64,000 nt of DNA from the NCBI RefSeq assembly GCF_040436345.1, contig NC_133235.1, positions 23,336,660 through 23,400,659 of the forward strand, in the 5' to 3' direction. The translations under genes and the position numbers were made by a program. Of this stretch, positions 46,929 through 59,779 are shown piece after piece (position 1 is the first letter of the stretch; each line of letters opens with the position of its first letter). The stretch comes from Pagrus major. Lineage: Eukaryota; Chordata; Actinopteri; Spariformes; Sparidae. The notes under the pieces are model-generated. The model was given only the letters and a program-made list of their open reading frames with translations, was not told the DNA's origin and did not search any database.

Positions 46929-47110
46929 GACATTTTGGGAAATAAACGTATTCGCTTTCTTTCCGGGCGGTAGGAAATGAGAAGATTGACACGATGCTGT
47001 ATGGTAAGTATAAAGCTACAGCAAGAAGCCGGTTGGGTTAGCTTAGCATAATGACTGGAAACAAGGGGAAACGGCTAGCCTGGTTCTGTCCACAGGTAAC
47101 AATACCGGCC
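46929..47110. repeat. Fish interspersed repeat, copy 1
   Basis: AGTTTGACATTTTGGGAAAT ... AAGCCGGTTGGGTTAGCTTA is shared with 57046-57190 (AGTTTGACATTTTGAGAAAC ... AAGCCGGTTAGCTTAGCTTA). Two copies in one window, each non-coding. I recognise it as a common fish repeat. Confidence 0.7.
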
Positions 47111-47624
47111 TACCAGCACCACTAACAGGGCAGTAATTATAATGTAAATTAAAATATGCTCGCAACGTTTCCCTTAATATATAATATAAAATTATGAATT
47201 ATAAAATGTGCCATGCCATGACAGACACCCGCGCAACGCAGTCCGAAGTAATCATTCGCAAATGTAATCATATACATGCAGTAAATAAACTTACAGTGTA
47301 CTGCAGTTCTGTGTGTGGTTTGTCCAAGTGGTGTTGCCGTACCCCAGAAAAAAGCTGCTGCACCAAAGTTAACTTGTAAATATGTAAATAAAAAGGACAA
47401 TTTGCTCAACCTTGGTAACAATACCTGCATCCCTAAGCTCTAATCTTTACCATTATGTACAATGAAACAAGAAAAGGGAAAAAGGAACAACAGCAATGTA
47501 ATACACTACAATCCACTATTCGACATTAATGTAAAAACAACAATAATAATAATTACAAAAAGTTGATCCAATGTGTAAATGACTTTTATTTTTTTTGTAA
47601 ATGGCAACAAAGTTAGATTTCTTG

Positions 47625-47700
47625 TCTCGGGAACCCCCCCCCCCATTGCAAATTGGGGCCCCCCAATTTTGACTCCAATTTCTACGGCCTTGTCGTCTAA
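47625..47700. repeat. G/C-run repeat fragment
   Basis: On the minus strand GGCCGTAGAAATTGGAGTC and a run of G resemble the GTAGCAGAAATT / GGGGCCCC end of a fish repeat. Short and diverged. Confidence 0.35.
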
Positions 47701-49500
47701 AGCTCACTTAAAAAAATGTATATATCAATTTTTTTGCCTAGCTTTCACCATCTCCAGTCGTTATGCTAGACTAAATCACTTCAGCACAAACACCAAAGCG
47801 TAGTATCCTTGTAAAGACACAGTCCCGTTACTGATGTGTTGCACTAACTTTTCCTCCCTCGGGGAACACTGGTTATATGCGTAACCTCCACCTGTACCCT
47901 TTGGCAAGAATGCGAAGAAGCCTACTGTATTTCCCAAACTGTTTCTACAAACTTATCAATGACACCTAAATTGACCTAAGATGTTTTACATGATAAATAC
48001 ACCAGGAGGACAGCTGTACTGTAGATTGGTGGTTTTACTTTAAACAAATGAGCGCTTGTTCTGTCCGTTATGGGTCAGTCGAGTTGCTGCATTAAAGTTT
48101 ACTTTTAAAGTCTCGTCTAGTAGCTAAATAGAAAGTTGTAACTGACCATGGACCTGTAATCTGTCGAAGGCAGTTGCTTTGAGCGGGCAAGAGCGTTGTC
48201 CATGCACCAGATAGTGCCTCCCTTTCTTCACCTCTTTTTCGTCTCTCCCTCCTTCATCGTTGTCACTGAAGTTAGTCACATGTGTCCAGGATTAAGCTTT
48301 TATGTAGAGTTAAACTAGATGCTTTTTTTCATATCGATGATCTATGTTAATGTTTTGGAGAGTGAATATTATCAATGATGCTATTATAGTATGTTGGTAC
48401 AGCCTGTAACAGTAGAGTACAGCGTATATCTCATTATCATTGACCGTAAATGTTGCATTTACAGTAAAAGCAATGCCCCCCCTCTTAGCTCTTAGCTTTT
48501 GTACTGTAGCTGCTAGATATTTGACAGCCTGATGCTTGTGTCGGAAACCAGTACAGTATGTTGAGCTTGGTGCTGACTTTTATGTTCAGGGATGGTTTCT
48601 AGTTTATTTTACCTGCAATATGTTATTTTCCACTATACCAAGATGACCCCAAGTGTTAGTTAATGTTGGTAAATGAATAACATGCCAACCTGCTGAATTT
48701 GTGTTGTACTATCTGCATTTAAGGGGATATCATCTATATCTGAAGAACATCCTCTATCAAAGACGTGGTCAGCCAACCATTTTGTCTTTACCATTTTCCT
48801 CTTGTCAACTATCAGCCTGACGTATAATCAGTCAACAGAAAGTATTGAGGAGTCTGTACGCCACGGGCCAGCCAACCTGTTGAGCAATGCAGCCTGATAC
48901 TTTCAAAATTTTGTGATTTTATTTCACATTTCACTTCAGATTTGTTGGTACTTTGTGCTTCTGTGATTTTTAGAATTATATTCTGTCTGTTAGCAAAGCA
49001 TTTAATGGGATTGTGGCATTTATTTCTGAATATTTTGGGTCATCTTGGTATAATCAACTTAAATTGTTTTGTAAAAAACTCAAAGATATATACTGTGTGT
49101 TGTCTGCTGGAACAGAAGACAAAGGAAAGTTTTATTTATAAAGTTTTGAAGGATGGATTATGTTATTATATTATTATGTTATAATATATTGCACTCATGC
49201 ACAAAGCATCTTTATTTGCTATGATTTTCTATGATGATGTTTTTAAGAATGTATGGAAAAGACTGGCTTGTGTTTAAAAAACATTTTACAGCCCTGTCCT
49301 GACGGGAGAAGAAGGTTATATATCTGATACTGTGTCATTTTTGCTTCAGCAATCAAACCACCAACAAACCGCTGCACCAAATTGCATTGATTTGTTTTAG
49401 TTTAAAACTGGCGGATGACTTGCAATGCTTCCAGCCCTCATAGTTCAGGGTATCATGTTAAGGAATAAACACTTTGTGAGACAGTTTTAGTGCACCGGCC

Positions 49501-52500
49501 AATAATCGTTGAAAGGTAAATGAGTTGATTATTTTATATTTGGCCGCTTTTTAACTGTCATAGCTCTGGATCGATGCATGCAGGTCCACTTATCTTCTGC
49601 TGTACTCTGTCCCTCTCTCCTGCCTTACCCCTTTGCTAATGACAACAGCTTATCTCCCCCCTAAAGTGCTTCTTGTAAAGTATTGTCATTCATGATCCTT
49701 GTAATGACTAACTGGAAACCTTCCTCTTGGCTCTGTCTTGTATATAAATGGAGATTTTCTGTGTTGGGTCTCATCACACAGATGATATTAACTCTCTCTT
49801 CCTCTGTATACCATGATGAATAAGAATAACTAGGCCTGCTGCTTCGTCAAGTGTCACCTCAGAGTAAAGAGAGCTGATCTGGGATCAGTTTTTGCACATT
49901 TCAGCTCAGTGTGGGTGAGGTGGCCGTCGTGGACCGGGTTGAATATCCCAAGGTCTGCTCTTTTGCTCGGAGCTGCTTGACAGAGGCAGAAACAGGTCCA
50001 AGCCTGTGATGAAGTCTTTATCTCAGTGCTCACGTTTATCTTTTGAGTGTTCTGGAGTTCTTTCTCATGTCTGTGGACACGTAACAAAAGTTGTCAAGAA
50101 AAAAATAAGGTGAATAAATAAATGAGTGTTGAAACTTATGAAACGTGTTAGTGTGATGTGTATTATTGTCGTCTTTATCAATTTTTGTTCACATTTCTAA
50201 TTACACACCATGTGCAGTAAACCTTATATTATCGGAGATGGACGAGTCAATGTTTGCGTTAACTTCTGTGATGATTATAATTTTGCATCACTATTGTGCA
50301 CGGTATCAGTCAACTTGTGGGACTGCTGTTTCCTTATATTGTCCTAACAAGCTGCAGATACATCTTGACATCTACAAGACAAAAGCCATGAATGGCTTAG
50401 TCAATTTCTTTAAAATTTTACAACTGTAGGAATCTTTTTCCACAATAATTTTAATCTTATTCACTATCAAATTTAATTTTCAAGTCCATTTGACTTGTCT
50501 GCGCAATATCAAGCATGGCCTGACTTTGCAATAACAGAATTAGACCAACAGATATTGAATTCCTAAATCCAGATCTGAGGCTGCTTTTATTCCTCCCTTT
50601 CAACAAGAAAACATTATCGTCCATAAGCAACTGGAATGGTAACATGGCATCATAAAGTGAATATGTCTTACCCAGTAAGTTTACAAAATCTATTCAACAC
50701 TTCTAAATATCTCAAATAAACATGTGAAGTGTTCAAATGAAAAGTGTTTTTTTTTACATGCATAGGAGCTTGTTGAACCACTGAGTCCTGCAAATTTTCC
50801 CTCCATAGCACAATTATATTGCCTCTCCTTAATGTGTTTTGCTCATTGTTACTTCAATATGATTTTCACTACTCAGATAATGCATGCAGCTAACAAGTAT
50901 TTTTATGTCTTTAAAGATGTTGGGAGGGGATCTTTATATCTTGATCTTCTAGGTTTTTTTTTTAACCTATTCCTAAACAGCCTTTACTCAGTTAAAAGTG
51001 ACCAAAAAAAGGTGCATTTTTCATCCTGAGTTGGTGTGACTACTTCTGTGCAGCACAGTATGTTTCTCAGTTGATGTAGCAATGTCCATCATCTCATCAT
51101 GTTTACCACGTAAAGAGAGAAAAAAACATGACCCTGACAAGGCAGTGTTCCTGCTGACCAAGCACCTGGATAAATGGATAACAAAACATAACGGTCTCCT
51201 CATGTCTGTTGCATAACAGTTTGTACTTTCGCTGAGGGTGAACACATGTGCATGTGCCTGTGTGAGACTGTCCTTCTGCGTTTGTGCAGCCTTCCATTAT
51301 TGATTATGTACTCACCATGTGCTCAGCTGCAACAAGGCCAGTCAGACTAATCCCCTAATAACAGAGGCAGAAATACTGGGCTAGACACAAAGGCCCTGGA
51401 CTGAGTGAGGGGCAGCTGCCTCCCATCAGGCACTGAGGTTACAGTAGACTATTGATGAACAGTGAGTTTGGTTAGATAAATGAAGGTCTTTTCTATGGAA
51501 TGAATGTTGAATATTTAACTATGTGCTGCGCTTCTCTTTCTATACTTCTGTCTCGCTGTCATCCTGATGTCACAATGTTTGTACCAGGTACTAGACCAGC
51601 TCTCTGTTATAAAACTAGGTCCCTAAACCTTCAAGGTGTTATTTTAGTATTGATTTAAATAGGGACTGCTTAAGCTGGTAGCGAGGAGACTCACCTAGCT
51701 TCTCACTGCCTACGTCCAAACGTCTACCCTGCTACCTCTGGCTTGGCACCTGACTTGAATAGCCTTTAAATCAGACCGACCACCAGCCACGCCGGTTAAC
51801 GACAGCTCTCCTCTAAATGATCTGAGCACTTGGTATGGTGCTAGGATGAATTTTAGGGGCTTTTTGTAAACCCCTATGGGACTGTTTCAATTCGGTAGGC
51901 TGGAGTAACCTTTCAGAACCTTTAAGATATTTTGCACACTTATCACCTAACTTTTTACTTCCATCAACGAGACATAAAATCAGTGTCCACACCTTCTACT
52001 TCAACTACAGTTGAAGGTTTATTACAAAGTTTTAGCAAGGGCAAAGCATATAGCTCAATCTTATTTCAATTACTATCAATCATTATCAAGAATACCTATT
52101 GATAAAGATCACAATTCAGTATATAATAAAGATTAGTCTAAAAGAGCTGACTAACTGGAGGGGTGTTGGCTGGCTCTCCAGAACATTGAGTCCACGTAAG
52201 AAATAGCCTATAGCACGCTAAATTTATAATCATACACTATTTCATGTATGTAATAGCCCTGTTTACTGTGAGCCCAAGAGTACATAACAGTTAGCATAGA
52301 TTAGAATATTAGCAACACATTTTAGCCAGAGATAGCAAGGCTAGCTAGGATAGCAGTAAGTTGATAACAAATAAACAACCACAAAAAAAAACTATATTAA
52401 AATGAGTTCTAAAAGATAGTATAACAACAAGGCCATTTATGAGGAGTAGATAAATTATGTGTGTCTGTGGCTGTGTCCGAAATCACTCACTTCTCCCTAT

Positions 52501-54509
52501 ATAGTGCACTACATAGGGAGTACGCCATTTTGTAGTGCTGTCCGAATGTCTAGTGGGAATTATTATACCCTATATAGTGGACTCAAAGTATCCCACAATG
52601 CATCGCGAAAGGTAGTGTGCAACCGATGGTCACTAACCAAGCAATATTTACCATCATGCATTGCGTTGAGAGAAAAATGGCAGACGAACGCTAGTCCACA
52701 ACCAGCGTTGATGTACGACGTTTCAACTGTGCGCTAGCAGTGACGTAATTAACGGCGCCTGAGTAGTGTCCGAAAGTGCTTTTTTCTTTCTGCTGATGAG
52801 CTCCCTATATAGTCCGCTATGTTGGACTCCCTATGTAGTGACTAGGGAGTAGGAAATGAGTGAGTGATTTCAGACACAGCCAATGTTTGCTTGGCCACAA
52901 AATGGTGGATATAACAGCGTTAGCTTAGCTGCTATGGAACTGTGCCAGTAGGGGTTGCTATAGCAACTGAAGGCTGCAGCTGGCGGCAGAATCAGCTGAA
53001 GTAATTAAATTACAAAACCACAAGTTGCTCCAAAGCCAAATCTCTGCGCCCCAAGAGGTCAATAACTCGTGCTACACGAAGCCACGGTCAAGCAGCCGTG
53101 GATATAGTGTTCCTGTCATCTTGTGTCATAAGTGTGACACACACACCATCTGAGCTCCTGAGGAGGTGTCCAAACACGAGCACACACTCCTGCCTCACCA
53201 GGGTACAGTATGTTACTCCTACATACATTCACTGAGCTATTGTCCTATACTTCCAGGTGCAGGTCACCCTATCCCACTTCTTTAATTATGCACACTAAGA
53301 AGGGCCCCCATCTGAGGTTTGGGTCCAGGCGGCGCTGCTCCTTGGTCTTACTGTGTAGTGGCTGCCCGAGAGGAAAGAGGTCTCTGGACTTTCTACATTG
53401 CTATTAGTCTTTTTTTCCATAATTATTTTATTTTTCCAGCATTTTTTCCCTAGCATTCATCCACTGTCAGATTGTCTTTAATTCCACAGTTTCTGGACCA
53501 TATTGTAAGTACTGCATGCATTCTTAAAGCATTTAGATTATTACTATGAAAGAAATCCATAGGCTGCAACAACTAATTATGTGAGATTGAATGAAAATTT
53601 GTAACATCTTAAACTCAAGGGAAAAAAGGTGAAATATTGGCATGTGACAATAGGATTTTGAATGTGAGGTCAAACTTTTCTTGAACACAAATAATTATCT
53701 AATTTGTATTTTGGATGGATGGCATTGTAAGTTGACCTTTCTTTAAGCAGTAAATTGAGTAAAGATAAAATGTCTTCTTCAAGGGGGTCCTAGCTAAAAT
53801 GGACAGCAATAGCAATGAGTTGCAGGTAAACAACACAAGACAAACAATTCAGTGTTTTAGTTGCAGGTATATTGATAACCATTGCCAGTTATAGGTGGAA
53901 TAAAAACACTGGATTGGTTAATGCACTCAATAGAAAGTATATAGTATAAAAACATCAAATATCTTACAAGCTTAAGGTAATGTATGCTGTATAAAACATC
54001 TTCAAAGCCACTAATGAGGCATACAACTTCTTACAAGGCATCTAACGAGAAACATCGTAATTGCTCGTGTAGTATTGAGACTATTGTTGCTTGTGAATCG
54101 GTAGATTACCTGAAGCAGGATATCATGTCTCTCCAAACTCCAACACGCTTTCTCCTGCACTCTGTGTGGGCTACGCTACTTTCACTGACCGGGGTCCTGT
54201 TTCACCACGTCTTGTTTTTGTTCCAAGTACTACAAGCTGTGGCCTGTGTTCTTTACATTGAGCATGTGTGTGTGTGTGTTCGTGTGCGTGTCATCAAGGG
54301 GGTCTCAGTCTCTTAGAGGATTACTCTGGAATCGTTTAAACCTTGTGATGCTCTGTGTCACGTTTCTCTCCTGGACAGGTCTTTCTTTTTCTGCTCACTT
54401 TACCTGGTTGCTGTTACTGTATATTGCCGTCATTCTTCTTGTTGTTTTTTTAAGAAAGAGGAGCTCCTGCTGGTTTGAAACCCCCGACTGTGAATGAGCA
54501 GAGAACAAC
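49501..54509. other. Spacer between kif1a and the espin-like gene
   Basis: About 5 kb. I searched it for ankyrin-repeat exons (GATPLH/LLLxxGA-type words) and found none in any frame. It contains the inverted-repeat element at 52468-52882. The flanking sequence from about 51660 to 53215 looks like older repetitive material into which that element inserted, but no family could be named. No gene supported. Confidence 0.45.
52468..52882. mobile_element. MITE with about 24-bp terminal inverted repeats
   Basis: The left end TGGCTGTGTCCGAAATCACT and the right end AGTGATTTCAGACACAGCCA (ending 52882) are inverted copies, extended inward by CTCCCTATATAGTGCACTA versus TAGTGACTAGGGAG. I recognise this as a widespread teleost MITE. 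Short open frames inside it are not genes. No clean target duplication was found. Confidence 0.8.
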
Positions 54510-57500
54510 ATGGAGAACAGCAAGGTGACCACTCATTAGTGCAGGGACTGATATAACGGGAGGAGACTTTAACCCGTCGCACACAGCACAGGTGTCATTA
54601 ATAACGTTACTAACTACTGGAAAGGAGCCATGATTGATAATAACAGCTACACCTGGGCTTTTCCTGAAATGACAGGTCAAAAATAAAGTATGCAAGACCA
54701 AAATGTATCCATCAACAACAGGAAATGCTTGTGAAAAGAAGAGACCAACTGTAACAATATAACTGTTACTGTAACTATACAAAAATAATAAGAAGTTGTG
54801 ATACAGTATGTATGTGATGTGTAAGTGTAAGAAAATCACAAAACATCAGCAGGTGAAGAAAAGCTCTTTGTGAGAAAAAATGTGGACCTGTCCCTTTAAG
54901 CGTGGCTCACCCCTGCTGTGTGTGTGTGTGTCCCCAGCAGCCAGTGAAGGAGGTGCTCCCCCTGCCTCGCCACCCTTCTCCACTTCCTGTGACCTCTTCC
55001 TCTCTGACCCCTGCTGCCATTTCAAAGAAACCCTCCCCGGGCTCCATCCAGCATGTCCAGGTGGCCTCCTCAGGTGATCAACAGACAGAGAGCACATATT
55101 TGCATTTCATTATGAACATATTATTTATGAATTTGGTTACAATCATTATACACTGAAGGTAAAAAAAAAAAAATACGCTCTGTAGTCAGCCATGTTATTT
55201 TGTTATTGTCTATTTATTCATATGTTATATGATTGAATATATACTGGAAGCGTCTTGCTTTTTTCTGATTATTTGTATTAGAGGCAGGCAACATCAACAG
55301 CAACAGTGACACTAAAATGAGCAAACAATGCCCACAATGTTCAAAAAACACATGAAATGTATTTAACACATACCTGGTATTAAAATACTGACAAATTAAA
55401 AAAATTAATGGTTGACCTTTGGTCTTTGTTACAGTTGTGACATCGTTCCACCATCTGAAGCCTCCAGAGAGGGATCTCACCCTCATGTCCCACATGAAGT
55501 CTATGAAGTCTCTGAGGCACGCTGGATTCACTGCAGTCTTCACGGGACAAACGGTGAGCTGGCTGACCATAGAGATAAAAATAAACCCTGTATAAAGTAA
55601 AATAAAACACAAAAAAAACCCCATAAAGGGTGAAGATATGGGTTGAAAAAAAATAATGTTCTAGTTTGTCTAGCAATTTCCACTTATTCTGGTTAGTAAA
55701 GCATTTTTATAGACCCCTTGTCAAGCTAGCTAATTAAAGCTAAATCTGTGTTGAAAACGCAGTTGAGTTGAAAACTCCATCTTCAGCTGACCTTTTTTTT
55801 AAAACGAACATTGATATAAATGTTTAAGATATATTCAGACCTTCTGGGTTTGAAAAGTGAAGCTGGTGCAGAAGTGCTTTAAAAATGCAGTCTTTCTAAT
55901 GGCCAGCAGGGGTCGACTCCACTGGTTGCAAAAAGAAGTCCGATTGTATGTAAGCTTATGTGAAAATGACCCCACTTCTCACTTGATTTATAACTTCAGT
56001 AAATAGTTTCATAATGAGTTTATGTTCTCAATTGCTTTCTTCAATACAGCATGATGCTCAGTTTGTCAATTAAGGTCCCGTAAAGTATGCATGAACAAAG
56101 GTATTAAGGGCGTGGCTACCTTGTGATTGACAAGTTGCTACCGTGGCCTATCCTCCCCAGCTCCACCCTTTTGTCCAAATATGGTAATTTCTAGCTGCCG
56201 AAAACCAAAACTGTGACAGCCATAATGCCAAACTCAAGGCTTCAGAACAGTAGTCCACAAACCAATGGGTGACGTCACAGTGGGTTTACACTTGGCTGGG
56301 GACTATGTGAGGTCACCTGACAGGTCCATCAAAGCTAACAGGACAAAGTCAGTCAAGGGCAGTTTGTACATGGTAGGTCTAGCTAGGCAAAATAAGTGAC
56401 AACATAACAGTGTGGATGGACCATGGTTTTTTAGGGCCTCTGAATTCATGCTGTTTTGTAATAAACATACGGTATATATTTAGTTAATTTTGCATGACAT
56501 TTAGGACCCACTGGTGCGCAGCTATTAATCATAGAGTTATTCCTTCAGAGAACAAAATAAAAATAACGTATAAAGATCATCAGAAAATTGACTTCTGTAA
56601 AATGTTTATGATGGTATGATAAAGATGTTATTCCCTCAAATGCGGCTCCAAACTCACAGTTTAGCAGTGACACTCCGACTGTCGTGTGTTGAACGCTGAC
56701 AGAAGCTTGACAGTGAGGAGCTGTTGGAGGAGGTACCCATCGTCGATGTGATCCTCGCTGACATCGACTCCCTGGTGCCCACTCACGATGAAGCCGGCTG
56801 CCCCATAGCTGAGTGGAAACGACAGGTGATGGTGCGGCAGCTGCAGGTCAGGCTGCAGGATGAGGAGGAACAGAGGAGACAGGTACTTATCTGTGCTATT
56901 GTATTGTTCTGGTCTGGATGTGCTATGCATGAGCCTGTAGGGCTGTATACAAGTGTATTTTAATGCATTTTAACGTCATATGTACTGTATATGTTTTATT
57001 GTTTTTACAAAAAGATGTTTTTGTGTAGACACATTTGTAGAAGGAATAGTTTGACATTTTGAGAAACAGACTTATTTGCCTTCTCGCCAAGATTTAGGTA
57101 TGAAAACTGATACCACTGCCATGTTTGTCTGTTCAGTATGAAACCCCAGTTAGAAGCCGGTTAGCTTAGCTTAGCATTCTCGTCCCTTCCATTATCTGCC
57201 TGTTACTGTTTTCAAAATCCCTGGAAACAACAACAGCAACTTCCGAGCCAGCAACCTACACGCTGAAAATGGCAAGTTACCCTCATCCTTACTTTGGCAA
57301 CACTAATGGTATGAACCTAAACAAGCTAGCAGCTCTGAACTTTTTCCCCTGAAACAATTTTGCAGGGGCACCATCGCCGTCCTTGGTTTAGCGCCACCCA
57401 AGACAACTGGGATTGGTTCACAGAAAAACAAACCAGTCAAAGCATGTTTTCTCCAGCCTGACACAGCACTGTGAAGATAGGCCTGGCTATGCAAGACTAA

Positions 57501-59388
57501 AAGATCACTAATTAAGTTACACAATGTTTGTTTGACTTTTAGAAAAGCCAAGTGTAAAAATGTCACGTTGTGGTTTTGTAGGTGGCTATTTCTTGGCTGG
57601 GAGCAGTAATTTCCAGCCTCATGATGATGACACAACCTCAGGAAGTCAGCTCTCCCAGCCAAGAAAAAGCACAGAACACTGTAACAACGTGCCTCCTCAT
57701 CTATCTCTTGGCTTATTTACCAAAATGTTTCACAAAATAATCTCTCCGGATTGTTTTGTAAAATCTCATTTTCCCTCTAACAGGACACGGCTAATGGCTG
57801 CACACCAGTGGATGGCTGGAAGTACTCACAAACCCACAACGCAGTCCTGGGGCCCTTTGGCGAGCTCCTAACAGATGATGACCTGGTTTACCTGCAGCAG
57901 CAGATCGAGACTGTTTCACTGCAGAAGCGCTGCCAGGCCTATGAGCTGGAGCTGACCAGGCTGACCGAGGAGCTGAGGTCAATTTTACCAGATCCGATCG
58001 TCAACATCTCGCTTAACAAAGAGGTCCTACAACAGATGGATGCAGAGGGGAAAATCCAGTTCACTTTGCCAGTGTGGTGCAGTCGTGTCTCGGAGATCGT
58101 TAAGAGTATGTCACTGCTGGTGGCTAATCTGACCCAAACCACAGAGGAAGGGGGTGAGAGGAGGATAGTGGAAGGCATGATGGAGGGGATGAAGGGTTTG
58201 CATGGGGTCAGAGATAGTTTAGGAACTGATTTAGGCCAGGAATTGGGCCAAGAGATGGTGACAGCACATGGTGAGACCTCTAGTGGATGTAGGATTCCTC
58301 TTATAGGGATGGCTTCAGCCTTTAGCCATCGTCTAGAGACCAACAGCTACAGCAGAGCACGGAGGGAGAGGGTGGAGAGGGAGATCCAACAGTCTGGGGT
58401 GTCTGTCAGAAACCTCAGATCCAACTTTGAAGGTCAGATTGGTGCAATCTATCCCTTCGCTGGGGTTGTAAAAGGAGGCCCAGTAATGTTTGGAGCCTCG
58501 GGAGTGAACAACCAGAACGCCAACACAAGCCTCAACTGTGGTTCGAACAACTGTGATCCTCCAAAAACACGTATACCTGTGATGGAGACTACCAGCTTAC
58601 GGAAAGAGCGAATAGTGGTCCTTTTCCTGAGCCACTGGAAGAAATCTGCATATGCTATTTCAGTGAGAGCGGCGAGGCAGAGACAGGGACAGGAAACAGT
58701 GTCAGGGAGAGTGACAGGAGCGTCGCCCCCACAGAGAATCACTTCCATGTTTCAATTCTGCCAACAACGAGGTGCTGTGGACAAGATGCTAAACTCCTGG
58801 AGGAATAAACTAGAGCTCAAAGATGTGCAAAAGTCATCATTGTCCTTCTCTAACTCTTCACAAAATCCACCTCCTCAAGAAGCCTACTCCCCGGAACAAT
58901 TCCTGCCAGACGTGGATGGTGTCGCAGTGAGCCACGATAGCTTGACCCTCGACCTCTTCATGTTGGGATACTTTCACATCTTAGAGCAGGAGCTGTCACC
59001 TGAGGAGAGGAAGATGAGGCACCTCCTCTGCTTCGAAGTCTTCGACCATGTCGGCAGTTTCCCCTGGGAGGTGGTGAGGGACTTCCACAAGGCTGTTCTC
59101 CAGGAGATCCGGGCTGGCAGCCGACAGTGGAGCGACGGCTTCGAGGACATCAAAGTTCGCTTCTTCGGGGACTCAAGACCGTGCCGCTGTCCGTCACCAT
59201 CGCCGTCATCATTGTTGTCAGACTCCAGACTCGTGCCCAAAGTTATAGTTCAAACTGCTACTCCAGATGAGTGTGGCAGTGACACAGACTTCTCCTGTTT
59301 CAACAACGAAGACATTTGTAAATACATCGACCGCAGCTTTGCTTTCTGGAAAGAGAAGGAGGCCGAGCTGTTTGATTTTGAACATTAG
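54510..59388 (+). CDS. espnl: Espin-like actin-associated protein without ankyrin repeats, 5 exons, 684 aa
   Basis: Exons: 54510-54524 (MENSK), 54938-55073, 55435-55553, 56703-56882 and 57784-59388 (TAG). Phases close to 685 codons. An in-frame TGA lies four codons before the ATG, so this reads as a true first exon, though a five-residue exon is weak evidence. Residues 6-50 are Pro/Ser-rich. [20 protein letters not shown] and [20 protein letters not shown] (residues 115-134) followed by [16 protein letters not shown] are the espin/ESPNL hallmark. The single large last exon encodes [20 protein letters not shown] (coiled coil), a variable middle, and a conserved C-terminal block ([32 protein letters not shown]). 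Human ESPNL is about 1,005 aa with N-terminal ankyrin repeats, which are missing here. Espins bundle actin in stereocilia and microvilli. An espn paralogue is the main alternative. Confidence 0.82.
55880..56290. repeat. Widespread teleost repeat in espin-like intron 3
   Basis: ATGGCCAGCAGGGGTCGACT, CCACTGGTTGCAAAAAGAAG, TCACTTGATTTATAACTTCA and GGGCGTGGCTACCTTGTGAT occur in this order. I recognise the set as a repeat found in very many fish genomes. Non-coding. Confidence 0.75.
57046..57190. repeat. Fish interspersed repeat, copy 2
   Basis: Second copy of the element at 46929-47110, sharing AGTTTGACATTTTG at the left and AAGCCGGTT...AGCTTAGC at the right. Confidence 0.7.
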
Positions 59389-59467
59389 TGAGGTTAAGGT
59401 TTTTGACATTTTTGCAAAAAATCATGGTAATGTTAGTGTGTTTATTTTGGCTGACTGACAGGAGTTG

Positions 59468-59473
59468 AATAAA
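59468..59473 (+). terminator. espnl: espin-like gene poly(A) signal
   Basis: AATAAA about 80 bases past the stop codon, in GAGTTGAATAAAATTC. It implies a very short 3' UTR. Confidence 0.55.
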
Positions 59474-59779
59474 ATTCTGCTCAGAAGCATTTTTGATGCA
59501 TCATTCTTGTAAACTTAAGTTACTGTATCCAATTAATCCCAGTCAGTGACACACATCTAATCTTTCTTCACAAACAGTTTTTAGAATGAAAATAATGTCT
59601 GTAATTTCCATTTAAAAACAACAACAAAACTTTACAATTGTATACTTTAAATCTAAATCCACTATTCTCATAGTGTGGCTCCTTTTTACAAGCTTCCTCT
59701 AGTGGTACGCATACAGGAATCCCAGATATGTTCTTTGAAAATCGAAAGTTAGTTTAAAAACATATCAAAATCCATTGCC

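Larger units (their letters stand above)
45903..49500 (+). other. kif1a: kif1a 3' UTR / downstream region
   Basis: No coding exon follows the kif1a stop for about 8.6 kb. AATAAA occurs at 46941 (inside a repeat), about 47388, and 49464-49469 (GGAATAAAC). A long 3' UTR ending near 49.5 kb is plausible for this neuronal gene. It contains the repeat at 46929-47110 and two abutting TGTAAATA words at 47375-47390. Confidence 0.4.

Noticed and set aside
52459-52737. 92-aa frame between kif1a and the espin-like gene
   Set aside because: It falls almost entirely inside the MITE at 52468-52882.
50166-54497. Possible ankyrin-repeat exons for the espin-like gene
   Set aside because: Translations in all frames were read for ankyrin consensus words and none were found.
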